The notes beneath the pieces were generated by a model. It did no database searches and was not told where the DNA came from. It worked only from the letters and a program-made list of their open reading frames with translations. From Euleptes europaea (Eukaryota; Chordata; Lepidosauria; Squamata; Sphaerodactylidae), in contig NC_079318.1 in the NCBI RefSeq assembly GCF_029931775.1, positions 53,206,659 to 53,270,658 on the forward strand: DNA of 64,000 nucleotides, in the 5' to 3' direction. Made by a program: the position numbers and the translations under genes. Of this stretch, positions 1 to 9,500 are shown piece after piece (positions within the stretch are counted from its first letter, which is position 1; each line of letters begins with the position of its first letter).

Positions 1-222
1 TTAGACATATGTACAGCAAAGTCCTGTGCTTACTTGCTCAGAACACCCCAGTGTATTCAACAGGGCTCTCTCACATAGGATTGCAGTTGTTTTTTTTATC
101 ATACCGAGTCTTCCTAGATCAAGCAAAAACATTACAATTCCATATCTTTAACATAAACCAAGATTGTACATAAACCTGTTGATATAAGGCACACAACCCT
201 CATCCAGAATGGTATATACAGC
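1..222. other. intergenic, nothing recognised with confidence
   Basis: No coding exon is visible. Part of the stretch around 20-95 resembles a common lizard repeat that ends with a phrase like 'aggattgcag', but it is too decayed to place in a family. Confidence 0.3.
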
Positions 223-430
223 CAGGGTTCCCATCTCGAACTTGGGAAATTCCTGGAGATTTGGAGGTGGAGCCTGGAAAAGGTGGAGTTTTGGGAGGGA
301 GTTCGGCGAGGATGTGATGCCACAGAGTCCACCTTCCAAAGCTGCCATTTCCTCCAGGGGAACTGATCTCTCTATTCTGGAGATCAGCTGTAATCTTGGG
401 AGAAATCCAGACCCCATCTTGAGGTTGATA
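223..430. mobile_element. hAT-like MITE (decayed)
   Basis: This copy belongs to the commonest short DNA element in the window. Its landmarks are 'gggaaattcctggagat', a run like 'ggtggagcctgg', 'aaagctgccatttcctcc' and 'ctggagatcagctgtaat'. Better-preserved copies have ends tagggttgcc / ggcaacccta. The copy at 23,526-23,734 has 8-bp target duplications, which points to the hAT superfamily. Here both ends are worn. No transposase is encoded. Confidence 0.6.
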
Positions 431-2862
431 ATTATACGCAGCAGCATTTGGGGGGGGGGCTAATTTCTCCCTCCCCACACATTAATCTAAACTGTTGCCT
501 TGAAAAAGGAATTAACAGCAAACACAATAGAATGTTTTGAAAAATGCAATTTAAAAAATTGCTAACCATCATCAGTACATCCGTTTTGAACATTTATGTG
601 CCTTCCTTCCTAACAAAGTTGCCAGTTTTTAAACTGGTCCCTCTAGCTACCCCTTTAATATTAGCTTAATTTGCAAGCACTTACCAGATGATGCTATTTA
701 TCATCAAGCCATGGAAACCTCAACTATTTCCATTCATTAAATCTCCATTAAAAGGATAGGTCATTTCCCCCCCTGTCACGTTGTCAATTTCCTGTCTTGT
801 TCATTATTTATTAACCACTGGCCTAGTGCTATCATAGGATGACTAGAAAGACTGCTGTTGCTAGTGGGTTATACTGTTCTTATCTTGAATTTATGTAAAA
901 CATTTCTATCCCAGCTTTTCTCCTCAGACTCAAAGCAGATGAGTGAATAAATTTGAGCGTTGGGGTTACCATAAATTGGCTGTGACTTGACTTTACACAC
1001 ACATATATATATCCCATACCGTAGAACAACAGTACCTCTTACATTTTATACCTTTTTTTTACGGTTTTGTTTACAGTTATTTTCTCTGCACCCCTTTAAA
1101 CATACATATATCTCTACCAGCTTCAGGCATCTGATCAAATGGGCTCAAATTTGTTAAAGTTTATGCCACAGTAAATGTTTCAATATTGAAAGCGCTGCTA
1201 GGCTTTCCTAATTGAATTGCAGAGGTGGAGACAAAGTGCCACCCGATGGACATTTTATATCACTGCAACCAGCATTATTTTCATAACGAGTAAAATGTCA
1301 GATAATTCAATTTACAAACCATGTAATCCCACGGAACTAGGATTTAAATTACTTTGGTTTGGTTGAGGTCAGTGGGATTAAACTATTTAACTATTCAGCT
1401 GAACAAGGAAGAGTCTTGTCTGTGACCAAGAATGACTAACGGAATCCACTGATTCCTTCAGAATGATAATAACCATTTGATGAGTGATTGATCTTTAGGG
1501 ACTGTCTCCAAATGGCAGCTCAAAATGTCTTGGCAGACCATAATGGTCCCCCCCATTCTAAATGTTCTTTAAAATTCCAATGGGATTACTAATATAAACA
1601 ATATCCAGCGCTATCACTGTTACACAACCTAAAACATTACAATAAATAAGATCATTGCAATCCAGTTAGTATTCTCTTATTTGTATAATTGGTCTCCAAA
1701 CAAGATTCACATTTTGTCATTCAAACAAAAAACTTTTAATGTATGTTGGATTTACCAATTTTGTAATCTCCCAAACCATTCCATTTTAGAAATTCTGAAT
1801 AAAATCACTATAACACCATTGCAAAAATTATCATTCATTTCACATTTTCTTATTTGACAAGGTTTATTCTTGTTTGCATGCTTTGAAACAGCCATAGAGA
1901 AGCTCAATAAATTCCTCTGATCTCTTGGAAGGAACCAGTGAGTTCGGATCTCCATTCTCTGTCAAGGATTTGAGTCAAATTGCAGTAAATAAAATCACAG
2001 CAGAAAATGTATAATCCAATCCATGTTGTCTTCCTCCAACATTAATAAGACTTCCACAGGGATTTTCAAATATTTTGTAATTTAAACATAGTTATTTAAA
2101 GAAAACAAACAGAACAATTCCTGCTCTGAGGACTTAAGTAGAAGGCTAACAGATGAAAAAGGACTTAAAGCCAGTGGGGGTGAAAATGGGGCTGGAGCAG
2201 TTCTAATGAATTCCAGTCATACACAGGGAAGAGAAAAACCCTAATCTTTCAGGTTTGAAAGGCCTTTTATGCATGGCTGTTTCTCTCACAGTCACCCTTC
2301 TGAGGACTTTGGATCTGTGTTTTGATTATGCATGCCTTTTCCGACTGTCAGAGGTCACCTCTCCTCTTGTTTTCCGGGATCTGTTTTATCTCGAATTTGA
2401 AAACCCAGGCAAAGCGGGAAAATGACACCTGATATTCCAAGGTGAGATCATTGATGGGTATCTTTAGCATATTGACAAAGAACTGGAGGATTGAAGTAAA
2501 GGTCAATTGTCCTCTTGATGATCCATCCTGGGTGGATGGACTTGAAGGACAGCTGGAGTGGGGGTGATACTTTCCTTATCAACTGGAAATTGCCCAAATG
2601 CCTCATCCTGCCTCTTTGTGCTGGAATGTACTCTAGACATGACAGCCAGATACACTTTCTGAAACTTATGCCAAAAAATCCCCATTACGCGTTTAAGTTT
2701 CCAAAGGGGGGGGCTGCCCTTTAGGAACAACTAAGAGGAGATTGGGGATCAAACTGGGGTCTAAACCAAGGAAAAGAAGGGAGTCTTACAATACTGCAGA
2801 TACCATCACAAGTCTCTCCTCTTCTATCTATTTCCTGCCAGAGGAGGGTATCAGCTCCTCAC
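431..2862. other. intergenic, mostly unique AT-rich DNA
   Basis: I see no gene, no RNA gene and no clear repeat family here beyond homopolymer runs and short low-complexity stretches. The short open frames are what AT-rich DNA gives by chance. The 3' end of the neighbouring gene expected from human synteny (LPGAT1) was not recognised. Confidence 0.4.
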
Positions 2863-2990
2863 CTTGTTCAACTTTTTTCAGATGTTAGTCTGGAAAGAAC
2901 TTGACTATGGATCCATGACAGAATCAGAGAAACAAATGTTTGTTTCTGAAGTGCACTTACTCCATGAGCTTAGATACCAAACATTGTCTA
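2863..2990 (+). pseudogene. partial duplicate of NEK2 exon 2 with its splice acceptor
   Basis: The stretch repeats the last 19 intronic bases and about the first 108 bases of NEK2 exon 2 (8,629-8,756). By eye there are about ten substitutions and one small indel. The translated copy starts with the kinase sequence [18 protein letters not shown], then drifts and stops matching near 2,990. No other NEK2 exon lies nearby and there is no donor at the matching place. The copy keeps the polypyrimidine tract and AG of the intron, so it came from genomic DNA or unspliced RNA, not from mature mRNA. It lies 3.7 kb upstream of the NEK2 start codon, in the same orientation, and is directly followed by an L1 3' end. 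It could in principle be used as an upstream cryptic exon, but a dead fragment is far more likely. Confidence 0.85.
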
Positions 2991-3144
2991 CTCTTCCCTT
3001 CCCCTCTGGACCACAGCCAGCCTTCCTTACTAGGCCAGGCCAGTTGCACTTCCAGAGCAGAGGAACCAGCATTCCAGGTGGGTAAGGCCAAAGAGAATAA
3101 TAGGTGAGACAGTCCATCATGTCATTCTTCTATTTTGTCTGTCC

Positions 3145-3840
3145 TTAGCAAAAAGCATTATTGGAAAAAGATTCGTGGTGAAATACAGACAATGCTCAAT
3201 TTAAAACTTAGATTTAGCAGCGAGACTCAAAGACTTGTTTAAATATGCTACAACAGCAGCGAGAGTGGTGCTCGCGAGGAGATGGAGACAAAAGACTTTA
3301 CCAGAAGTTGATGAATGGAAAGAAAAGATGTCAGAATATGTAAACATGGCCAAAATGACCTATCTGATGAATCCAGTTGATAAACAATCTATAGAGCAAT
3401 TCCATGAGAAATGGCTACCATGACATACTTATATTTCTCTAAATGTTTCGACTTAGCTTTATTTCTTTTTATATGAGTAGATGAGTACATTTATATCTCA
3501 GATTATATTTGACTTACTTATATAATGAGTAATTTTTAGAGAAATGGTAGCCACTGTATATTTACTGTGTTACTCTTTTTTACGTTAGCGGCTGTCTTTC
3601 ATGTTTAAGAATACACTCGATCTGTTTATTTGATTTTTTTATAATCTTTTAATTGAATAAGACTATGACGAAAGCTAGTATATCGAACTAATTGTAATAA
3701 GTATAAAATTTGTTTTATGAATGTATAATACCGATCAAAGATGACACCGCCTATTGCAGATGGAAGTGAATTTTTCCCTCCTCCCTTTTTTCCTTTTGTA
3801 CCCTGTACAAATATAATAAAAGTATTTTTTTTAAAGGCAT
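3145..3840 (+). mobile_element. L1-clade LINE, 5'-truncated: ORF2 C-terminus and 3' UTR
   Basis: An open stretch at 3,235-3,423 reads FKYATTAARVVLARRWRQK, then EWKEKMSEY and MAKMTYLMN. This matches the C-terminal end of L1 ORF2 proteins of squamates, where an AAR..LA..W motif is followed by a W..K..EYA.MAKLT motif. Upstream, around 3,160-3,220, the remnant IRGEIQTMLNLKL also fits. Downstream, an AT-rich 3' UTR runs to a polyadenylation-like 'aataaaag' and a T/A run near 3,835. The promoter, ORF1 and most of ORF2 are missing, as is usual for L1 copies. The conserved protein end suggests a moderately young copy. Confidence 0.75.
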
Positions 3841-4106
3841 TATTGTTGTGGGATTTTTTTTCACTGACCAACACCACCTACAATTTTGTTTACTTTCTAA
3901 TAGTAATTCTTAGCAAGTTGTAAGACAGTTTACAACATGTAGTCCAAAGCATGATGATACCATCTGGATTTCCATTTTTGGGATGGTGAAATAGAAAACT
4001 TTTATTTGGGTGAGGGGAGAGTGTATTAACACAGTGCTTATCCTTTCAGAATCGACCTTACAATCCCAGTTTTTTTGTTTCTTTTTTGGGGGGAGTGGCT
4101 ACTGCC

Positions 4107-4415
4107 CCCAAAATTAAAATGGTAAAGGTCCCCTATGCAAGCACCGGGTAATTCCTGACCCATGGGGTGACGTCACATCCTGACGTTTATTAGGCAGACT
4201 TTCTTTACGGGGTGGTTTGCCAGTGCCTTCCCCAGTTATCTTCCTTTTACCCCCAGCAAGCTGGGTACTCATTTTACTGACCTTGGAAGGATGGAAGGCT
4301 GAGTCAACCTTGAGCCGGCTACCTGAAACCAACTTCTGTTGGGATCAAACTCAGGTCGTGAGCAGAGCTTGGACTGCAGTACTGCAGCTTACCACTCTGG
4401 GCTCTTTGCCCCTAA
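4107..4415 (-). mobile_element. Sauria-type tRNA SINE
   Basis: Read on the minus strand, it starts with a tRNA-like head containing 'tggtaagctgcagt' and 'gagtttgatccc', then 'ggctcaaggttgactcagcc', then the tail ending in 'gcatagggacctttacc'. These are the parts of the Sauria SINE family, whose tail derives from BovB. The flanks carry an imperfect duplication (gccccCaaaatta near 4,105 and gccccTaaaatta near 4,408), as expected for LINE-driven insertion. Confidence 0.8.
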
Positions 4416-4599
4416 AATTAGGCAGCCTTTATAAGTGGCGTGCAGTGGGGAAGAATTTACTCTCCCACCAAGGACTGAAAGCAGCAAGGATGGCCACCTT
4501 CCCTAGTGGCCTCAGTCTGGATGACCTTCCTAACACTTCTGGAGTTCTAATCAGGGAATTGTAGCATCACATGTAGTTTGTCCTTGGCACTGGTGGGTG

Positions 4600-4837
4600 G
4601 GTTGTATTTATTTATTTCCTTCAATTATAGTCCAGTTTTCTCACTGAGACTCAATGTGGATTACAGAATTAGAAAACAATGTAATATAGATAGTACAACA
4701 CATACAGTAGTTAAAAAAGAAGGGGAGAAGAATGCACAAATGATAGTATAATACAACAAACAATGCAATAAAACAAGGTTATAGTATACATTGGAGAACT
4801 GTAGGACAAAGGACAAAGAGTGCAATAAAGCAGGAAT
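4600..4837. repeat. LINE 3'-tail-like repeat
   Basis: The stretch opens with 'tatttatttcctt' and continues with repeated 'acaatgcaataaaac' phrases. The same pattern recurs at 8,965-9,200 and more loosely at 21,491-21,688 and 45,425-45,575. It is a widespread lizard repeat that looks like the 3' tail of a CR1 or L2 type LINE. The subfamily cannot be fixed by eye. Confidence 0.45.
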
Positions 4838-5035
4838 ATGTATGTATGTGCCATCAAGTGACAACTTACTTATGGCAACCCTAGCAAGGGTCTTTCAAGG
4901 CAAGTGAGAAGCAGAGGTGGTTTGCCATTGCCTTCCTCTGCAAAGTCTTCCTTGGTGGTCTCCCATACAAGTAGGGCCCTGCTTAGTTTCCGAGACAAGA
5001 CCACACTCTACCATACCATTACACATCCAAAACTG
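4838..5035 (-). mobile_element. 5S-rRNA-derived SINE (decayed)
   Basis: On this strand order the BovB-like tail comes first ('gccatcaagtgacaact', 'gaggtggtttgccattgcc'), then the 5S-derived part ('ccttggtggtctcccat', 'ctgcttagtttccgag'). It is a worn copy of the element seen whole at 36,541-36,764. Confidence 0.65.
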
Positions 5036-5958
5036 GATTACAAAATTAGAAAACAATGCAAAATTGTATCATAAACAATGCACATGCCAATGTTAATAAT
5101 GCTAGCATTATAGCTCCCTAGTTTATGGGGGCAGTTGCTGCATTCTGGTGTTTAAGTGTGTGTGTGGGGAGATTGTGGACACTTTCTAAAAAATGAAAAG
5201 TGCAAATGTCTTCAATTTTCAGCCCGTTGGTCCCCGGTCCTTGGACATTAAATATTGGAGTGGGTGCATCGTTGTGACTTTATCATGCACCTACTCTTCC
5301 TTTCCTCCAGCACTCGCACCTGCTGACCCAGTCTGTGACTTGCAGCGGTATAGTAATACTAATCACACACACTATGAAATTCAACGATCTGTTAAACAAG
5401 ATTAGTAACACATTCTTCATCAGAAGCCTGTGCAAACAAGCTCTTCTAGGGGGAAAACAAAACAAAACAGGAGCTAGGGCACAGATTGTGAAGCTGGGTG
5501 GGCTTGGAGTTGCAAACAAACATTTCTGTCTTAACTTGTAAAATGTTGGAGGGAATACGCTAGAGGTAGGGGGGGGCTCATCCCCAAATATAGCGAATTT
5601 AAGAGAAAAAGGAGCGCGGCAGCAACTTGTGCTCAATTATTAGCATCACTAGTCGAGTCTGAGACCTCCCCGCCAACAGGGGGAGTCAACGACAGCGCGC
5701 AGTAAATAAGAAACGTTCACTCCCCATAGAGCCGAAGCTTCGCCGGGATTCTGAAAAGACGTTGGGGTCCCTTTGCAGGCCAACGAATCCTCCATGTGCG
5801 GGCGAAAGTAATGGCAATAAATAGAAAGCAGAACTCAAGCAGGGCAGGCGGGCTTGAAAGGCTATTTCGCTGCCCTGTTGTTTCCCTCGCTGAAACCAAG
5901 GTCTGCGTCTGCAGCACTACCCTGTGCACTAAACAGGAGCTTCTAACTGACCCTCGGT

Positions 5959-6049
5959 CAGGAAAGAAAATACCAAGACCACGGTTACACAGCCCGGATA
6001 ACCCACAAGAACCAATGAACTCTGACCGTGAAAGCCTTCGACAATAGTT
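5959..6049 (+). mobile_element. 5'-truncated retroelement with 11-bp target duplication
   Basis: The segment reads 'caggaaagaaaatacc', then 'acagcccggataac', then 'gaccgtgaaagcc'. It is flanked by the perfect direct repeat tgaccctcggt at 5,948-5,958 and 6,050-6,060. The same sequence forms the right arm of the element at 49,783-50,056. Truncation on the left with an intact right end and a longish target duplication is the mark of target-primed reverse transcription. It therefore behaves as a LINE-mobilised element rather than a cut-and-paste transposon. It sits inside the NEK2 promoter region. Confidence 0.8.
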
Positions 6050-6439
6050 TGACCCTCGGTACTGGCTTGTTCCACACGCCAGTACCCGACGACTTCTTTT
6101 GCTGTTGTTTTAAAACAGCCCCAGAGGGCTACTTTAACAAAATAACGGTTTGCACAGACGGAGGCCGAAAGGAACCGCCTAAACGTGCCTGCGTGGCTCA
6201 CTTGGCAGCTGGCTACACTGACACTCTCCGCTTCCCCCTGGCGCCGCCGAATAGCTCACCTTGAGGCGCACTTTGCATTACACCTCATTCGGGCACGCCT
6301 TGACTGGCGTCCGCCGTCAACGCCCCGCAGGGCGTGACGCTCGCTCACTCGCGCCGCCCTCAGGCGCCAGGGTCGACGGTTGCCTAGCGGCTGGCCCAAG
6401 CAGCCGTTACGCGTCGCGTCGGATGTGTCGCTCGGGAGG

Positions 6440-6447
6440 CCAATCAG
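6440..6447 (+). promoter_or_regulatory. CCAAT box (NF-Y type), distal
   Basis: The sequence ccaatcag lies 148 bases upstream of the NEK2 start codon. Paired CCAAT boxes bound by NF-Y are common in cell-cycle promoters active in G2/M. The binding here is inferred, not shown. Confidence 0.5.
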
Positions 6448-6487
6448 AAGGCGCGAAGATGTGTACGGGCGTGGCCTCGGCGGGCGG

Positions 6488-6495
6488 CCAATCAG
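6488..6495 (+). promoter_or_regulatory. CCAAT box (NF-Y type), proximal
   Basis: A second identical ccaatcag lies 48 bases after the first and 100 bases before the ATG. About 20 bases further on, the sequence gcttaaacgc could be a weak CHR-like element, the site used by the MuvB/DREAM complex. That reading is tentative. Confidence 0.5.
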
Positions 6496-6587
6496 CTCCA
6501 GGCGCGGCTCGCTTAAACGCCTGTGCGGCAGGCACAGGGACGCGTTTCGTGTTGACCTTCCCGGGGGTTGTTCGTTCGCTCTTGGGG

Positions 6588-9500
6588 ATGCCCAGCCGCC
6601 CCGAGGATTACGAGGTGCTCGTCACCATTGGCGCCGGCTCTTACGGGAAATGCCAGAAAGTGCGTCGGAAGGCGGACGGCAGGGTGAGTGTGGGGCGGAA
6701 GTCGGTTCGGTCGCCCCCGGGGGACGTCAGAGCTGTGTCTAGGGCTGCGTGGGAAGCAGCTGCCCGGGATCACGAGTGCGAGGCCCCGAAATCGAAGGCT
6801 GTGTGGCTGGCTGGTGGCCAACTCCCCGTTCACACGTGCGATACACGCACACTCCAGTTTCCACACGTGCCCGCAAACTGGTTTGTTCCAGAGGGTTAGC
6901 CACACTAGGCTGTTGCAGGAGCGCCAGCGTGGTGTAGTGGTTAAGAGCGGTGGTTTGGAGCAGCGGGCTCTGATCTGGAGAACCGGGTTTGATTCCCCAC
7001 GTGAGCGGCGGACGTTAATCTGGGGAACCGGGTTGGTTTCCCCACTCCTCCACATGACGCCAGTTGGGTGACCCTGGGCGAGTCACCGCTCTCTCAGCCC
7101 CGCCTACCTCACAGGGTGTCTGTTGGGAGAGGAAGGGAAGGTGATTGAAAGCCAGTTTGATTCTTCCTTAAGTGGTAGAGAAAGTCGGCGTATAAAAACC
7201 AACTCTCCTTCTTGTAGCAAAACTAAACGGGTGTCCACTGGCACCTTAAAGGCTTAGATGTGTTTTTGTTTTAGTGTAAGCTTTCATGAGTCAAAGCTCA
7301 ATTCCCCATGCACACAAAGTGTCCACCAAAAACAGTTATCGCTATATAGATCAAGCAACATTTTGGAGGACTTTCATTCATAGGGTCTCCATGAGTCGGA
7401 AGCGACTTGACGGCACTTAACACACACACCCCCACACAGATCAAGCAACGTGTATCAGCTTTTATGCTTTGGATGGACGTTTTATGCATCTGGTGCACTG
7501 AGCTCTGACTCACGAGAGTTTATGTGGTTTAAGCGGTACATGTGAATCTGGCCCTAACCTGTGAACAACTACATGGAATTTAGTTTGGTTCCAGAGCCAG
7601 TCTTCATTACCACCAGAGACTGGTTTTGGAACAAAAGCCAGCTTGCGGTGGTTTTCTTTCTCCCCCCCCCCCCAACCTCTGGCAAACCAATCTGCTTCTG
7701 GTTTGAACGGGAATGTATGAGTCTTGACTTCAGTCTTAATATCTCTTGTTCTAACGGTCCACTGGCAACTGAAGGATGTGTTATTCTTGTGGAGTAAAAA
7801 CAACTCCTCAAATGAGACACTGTTTAAAAGGCTGTTCTTCCTCCCACCTCCCTTGCTTACCAGTTGTTACCGTTGGTCCTATTTCTGCTTTCCCCCTCTC
7901 CCTGTGCACTTGACGAGACAGGACTTTGGTCCCTTAGATACTGGGAAGACATAACAAATGTTCTAATGTCTTTGTTGTGTTGGCTGCTGTGCCAGCCACT
8001 GTGGGGTCTGAGACACCTTATATTCTAGGAGGTGCATGAAACCCAGATTAATTTAATCTCTGGTTCAGAAATTGTCTTGTTTTGAGATGACTTCTGGAAG
8101 TGGGCACTAAGCCCTCCATGCTTGGGCTTGCATATGAGTGTCTCAGGTTCTAATATATGGTTGGGGGTCTCCTGCCTCAGCAGGACTTTCTCCAACTTCT
8201 GTTAGTATGTACCTAGTTGGATTTGACATGACGATCAGAGGAGTTAATCCCTCTGCTTGACTGCCCTGCTCAAAACCTTTGTGCCATGGTAATATTGACT
8301 TGCGTGGTGGTGAGTGATGAGTAGACCTTTTCTAAACATAAGAGCTCTGCTGGATTGGGCCAAAACTTCATCTTAGTCTGTTTCCTGCTCTGACCAACTA
8401 GATGCCCTTGAGGGTATGAAACCCAGATTAATTTACTTTTAGGGGTTCTGTAGCTACACAGTGCAGAATCTCTAGTTTAGAAATTGTCTTGTTTGAGATG
8501 ACTTCTGGGAGTGGGCACTAAACCCTCACTTCCTGGGTTTGCATATGAGTTTATGGAATTCACTGCAAGTTTTGAAGTTCTTGAGCAATTACACAAAAAT
8601 TCTTAATATCTCTACCAACTTGAGATGGCTTGTTCAACTTTTTTCAGGTGTTAGTCTGGAAAGAACTTGACTATGGGTCTATGACAGAATCAGAGAAACA
8701 GATGCTTGTTTCTGAAGTGAACTTACTCCGTGAGCTTAAACATCCAAACATTGTCCGCTATTATGATCGCATAATCGACAGAACAAACACAACTCTTTAT
8801 ATAGTGATGGAATACTGTGAAGGAGGAGACTTGGCTTCTCTGATTGCTAAGTGTACCAAAGAAAGGCATGTAAAACCTCTTTGAATTATTTTGCCATTAT
8901 TTGTAAAAATGTCTAAGCTAAATCTCTTAGCATTCTTAGAGACTAATTTACTACAACTTTTTATTTTCTTTATTTTGTCTGCCTTTCTAACTAAGATTTG
9001 AAGCAGGTTGGAGTTATAAAGACAATGTCATGCGTACTATGAACAATGCAGTAAAACTGGATTACACAATGTAAAGAACAGTGAAACAGTGTAATACACT
9101 GCATAAACTGGATCTAACAGTTACAGTATGCCGAACTACAGACAATATAATACATCCAGTAAGCAATGAAGTATTAAGAGGGTAGAAAAGAAGGCTGCTT
9201 AACATGCTTATATTAAAGGTGTTTACAACTACTTATAGAAACCAGCTTCCATTGCTGGGACCCCAAAAATGTTAGTTGGTATGTATAGATTTTCACTAAG
9301 TGATTATATACACACTGGGGCAAGTTACCACTTCAGGTGATTTCACATCGGGGTAGTTCCCAACAAACAAGTTATTGCTGTTCTGATATTAGCAGCATGT
9401 AGAATTACAGTGGAAGATCCACATGAGTAGATACTGAAATAATTTACCTCCTGGATTTTGCTACCCACACAGAGGTTCTCTTGCATTAGTGTCATGAATC

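Larger units (their letters stand above)
5600..6950 (+). promoter_or_regulatory. CpG-rich NEK2 promoter and 5' UTR
   Basis: CpG dinucleotides, rare before this point, become frequent from about 5,600 and dense from 6,230 to 6,900, centred on NEK2 exon 1. The region holds two CCAAT boxes, no clear TATA box and a start codon at 6,588, as expected of a CpG-island promoter. Transcription probably starts within about 100 bases upstream of the ATG, but the start site is not visible. The small open frames inside the island are by-products of its base composition. Confidence 0.7.

Noticed and set aside
6261-6899. 212-codon open frame overlapping the NEK2 promoter and exon 1
   Set aside because: It runs in the GC-rich island, has no family similarity, and passes through the exon 1 donor. 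In the overlap the conserved NEK2 start ([11 protein letters not shown]) shares its frame only from the true ATG.
6921-7000. tRNA genes (A and B boxes seen at several places)
   Set aside because: The boxes belong to SINE heads. No intact cloverleaf could be drawn, and the same SINE body follows in each copy.
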